A stretch of 56,394 nucleotides of DNA, taken from NCBI GenBank assembly GCA_024682375.1, contig JAIKZI010000057.1, positions 1 through 56,394 on the forward strand, written 5' to 3'. Of this stretch, positions 54,746 to 56,394 are shown piece by piece. The notes beneath the pieces are model-generated. The model was not told where the DNA came from, made no database searches, and worked only from the letters and a program-made list of their open reading frames with translations. Within the stretch, counting starts at the first letter, position 1. Every line of letters starts with the position of its first letter. The position numbers were made by a program, and so were the translations under genes. This stretch comes from Lachnospiraceae bacterium. Lineage in GTDB: Bacteria; Bacillota; Clostridia; Lachnospirales; Lachnospiraceae.

Positions 54746-56098
54746 ATGGCAAAAGCAAAGACAATTTTTTTCTGTAAAGAATGTGGCAATGAATCTTCTA
54801 AGTGGATGGGACAGTGCCCGGCGTGTGGAGCATGGAACTCATTCACTGAAGAGAAAATTGATCCTATATCAAAGAAAACAGAAAAGGAAATTAGAAACGT
54901 AGAAACCCACACATTATCAGAAATTGTTTCAGTTCATGAAGAACGAGTGGGAACATCGATGGAAGAGTTTGACAGGGTCCTCGGAGGTGGAATCGTCCGA
55001 GGATCCTTAATTCTAGTTGGAGGAGATCCAGGTATAGGTAAATCAACTCTTCTTTTACAGACTTCAAGAGCACTAGGCGATGCTCATCATAAAGTACTTT
55101 ATATATCGGGTGAGGAATCTCTTCAGCAGATAAAATTACGTGCAGATAGAATGGGCTCATTTAGTGATGATGTAGCTTTTCTCTGTGAGACTAATCTTTC
55201 TATTATAGATGGAGTTATTCGTAGAACTAAGCCAGAGGTGGTTATTATCGATTCTATCCAGACTATGTTTAATGAATCGGTAAATAGTGCACCTGGCTCA
55301 GTATCTCAGGTAAGAGAATCTACAGGTGTGCTTATGCAGCTTGCAAAGGGTCTTAATATAACTATTTTTGTAGTTGGACATGTGACAAAAGAAGGCGTGG
55401 TCGCAGGACCTCGTGTTCTGGAACACATGGTTGATACTGTTTTGTATTTTGAAGGAGATAGACATGCGTCATACAGAATCCTTCGTAGCGTGAAGAACAG
55501 GTTTGGATCAACTGATGAAATAGGTGTATTTGAGATGGTTACGTCAGGTTTAAATGAAGTAAAGAACCCATCAGAGTTTATGCTGGAAGGAAGAGCAGAT
55601 GATGGCAACGGTTCTGTAGTAGCTTGCCAAATGGAGGGAACCCGTCCTATTCTTATGGAAGTGCAGGCTCTTGCTACACGATCAAATTTTGGAATGCCTC
55701 GACGAACATCTACAGGAATGGATTACAATAGGGTTAATCTTCTTATGGCAGTTTTGGAAAAAAGACTAGGACTAAAACTAGGAGACTTCGATTGCTATGT
55801 AAATATAGCTGGAGGTATTAAAGTATCAGAGCCTGCTGTAGATCTTGCTACATGTATTGCAATTATATCTTCATATAAAGATATGGTTATAGCTAAAGAT
55901 ACAGTTGCATTTGGAGAAGTAGGCTTAGGAGGAGAAGTGAGAGCTGTGTCTATGGCTGATCAGAGAATCAGAGAGGCAAAGAAACTTGGCTTCACTAATA
56001 TCATTATGCCGCAGTCTAATCTAAAGGGGCTTAAGAATGTAGAAGGTGTAAATTTGATAGGCGTACGTAACGTTAAAGAAGTTATTTCTAAATTGTAA
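54746..56098 (+). CDS. radA: DNA repair protein RadA (Sms)
   Basis: RadA is a RecA-like hexameric helicase that widens recombination branches and helps natural transformation. The 450 residues show the N-terminal zinc finger CKECGNESSKWMGQCPACGAW, Walker A GGDPGIGKSTLLLQ, the RadA motif KNRFGSTDEIGVFEM, and a C-terminal Lon-like domain. Length is normal. With comEC and the pilin-like ATPase it raises the idea of DNA uptake, but this is weak since radA is universal. An rRNA operon follows. Confidence 0.96.
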   Translation: MAKAKTIFFCKECGNESSKWMGQCPACGAWNSFTEEKIDPISKKTEKEIRNVETHTLSEIVSVHEERVGTSMEEFDRVLGGGIVRGSLILVGGDPGIGKSTLLLQTSRALGDAHHKVLYISGEESLQQIKLRADRMGSFSDDVAFLCETNLSIIDGVIRRTKPEVVIIDSIQTMFNESVNSAPGSVSQVRESTGVLMQLAKGLNITIFVVGHVTKEGVVAGPRVLEHMVDTVLYFEGDRHASYRILRSVKNRFGSTDEIGVFEMVTSGLNEVKNPSEFMLEGRADDGNGSVVACQMEGTRPILMEVQALATRSNFGMPRRTSTGMDYNRVNLLMAVLEKRLGLKLGDFDCYVNIAGGIKVSEPAVDLATCIAIISSYKDMVIAKDTVAFGEVGLGGEVRAVSMADQRIREAKKLGFTNIIMPQSNLKGLKNVEGVNLIGVRNVKEVISKL

Positions 56099-56175
56099 AT
56101 AAAACACATACAATTCTGAAAAAATAGGTAAAATCAGACAAATAGAACTACTTCTAAAAAATACGCATTTTCCTG

Positions 56176-56207
56176 TTGACGGGGGCGTATTCGGGTGGTA
56201 ATATAAT
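56176..56207 (+). promoter_or_regulatory. Promoter of a downstream rRNA operon
   Basis: TTGACG (56176-56181) is followed either by TAATAT at 17-base spacing or by a perfect TATAAT (56202-56207) at 20 bases. A GC-rich stretch lies in and after it, as in rRNA promoters. Confidence 0.7.
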
Positions 56208-56394
56208 ACCTGCGCTGAGGGAGAGCGGTAAACAAAACGCCTCAGGAAGTGCAAAGAACATTGATAATTGAACAGTGAAACAACCTTGAAAGATTCCAAA
56301 GAATCAACAAGCGAATTTATGTTAAAGACATAAATACACGAACCAAAAGCAGTAAAACGCGAAGGATAAAGTTAGCCTTTATCTTGAACAGAGA
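56208..56394 (+). other. rRNA operon leader; 16S gene expected just past the window
   Basis: The leader has the usual Clostridia text (GAACATTGATAATTGAACAG) and near its end GATAAAG-TTAGC-CTTTATC, a stem near the mature 16S 5' end. The last bases TTGAACAGAGA normally run into GTTTGATCCTGG of 16S rRNA. No gene is seen here; 16S itself is not in the window. Confidence 0.8.

Overview
The window looks like a chromosome segment of a low-GC, Gram-positive anaerobe of the Clostridia, most like Lachnospiraceae. The evidence is the gene order (comEC, rpsT, holA, lepA, hemW, hrcA-grpE-dnaK-dnaJ, then csd-thiI-mtaB-ireB-ruvX-DUF1292-rnj), a CIRCE operator before hrcA, common TTG starts behind strong GGAGG ribosome sites, and oxygen-sensitive enzymes. 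No sequence search was possible, so the taxon is an inference. The sporulation genes gpr and spoIIP, which often lie between rpsT and lepA in spore formers, are absent here.

Layout: (1) 1-12212, housekeeping: the 3' part of comEC, rpsT, an inverted holA/apbE pair, lepA-hemW, and the HrcA-controlled chaperone operon. (2) 12213-32470, an accessory island between dnaJ and the cysteine desulfurase gene. It starts with a 1010-residue wall protein that ends in an SPKTG sorting motif and is transcribed alone. Next comes one unbroken run of 18 same-strand genes, 15785-32346. These are a serine-rich repeat protein (SRRP), SecY2, Asp1, Asp2, Asp3, SecA2, GtfA, GtfB, a two-TM miniprotein, a transglutaminase-like lipoprotein, a PilC/GspF protein, four small pilin-like or membrane proteins, and a PilT-like ATPase. 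(3) 32471-56098, housekeeping again: sulfur transfer and tRNA modification (csd, thiI, mtaB, trmR, a U32 protein, tgt), RNase J, aroC, yajC, a Na/Pi transporter, a purine permease, an acyltransferase/DUF6320 pair, a membrane-anchored secreted protein, clpC and radA. (4) 56099-56394, the promoter and leader of an rRNA operon whose 16S gene should begin just past the window.

The most interesting object is the island operon. Its 5' leader (15593-15733) reads as a GEMM-I cyclic-di-GMP riboswitch followed by an intrinsic terminator. A copy of the terminator's 3' arm lies just after the aptamer, so the leader has a built-in antiterminator, and the pairing logic suggests that ligand turns transcription on. 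One second-messenger switch would then control a glycosylated adhesin, its dedicated export and glycosylation machine, and a minimal type IV pilin-like apparatus. The pilin part has PilC and PilT but no PilB, PilD or PilM/N/O in the window, and its pilin-like proteins lack the usual Gly/Phe prepilin cleavage site. Two further oddities are Gln in Asp2 where the catalytic Ser is expected, and an SRRP tail without a normal LPXTG signal.

The operon structure is inferred from spacing and the lack of internal terminators. Domain positions are approximate and were read by eye.
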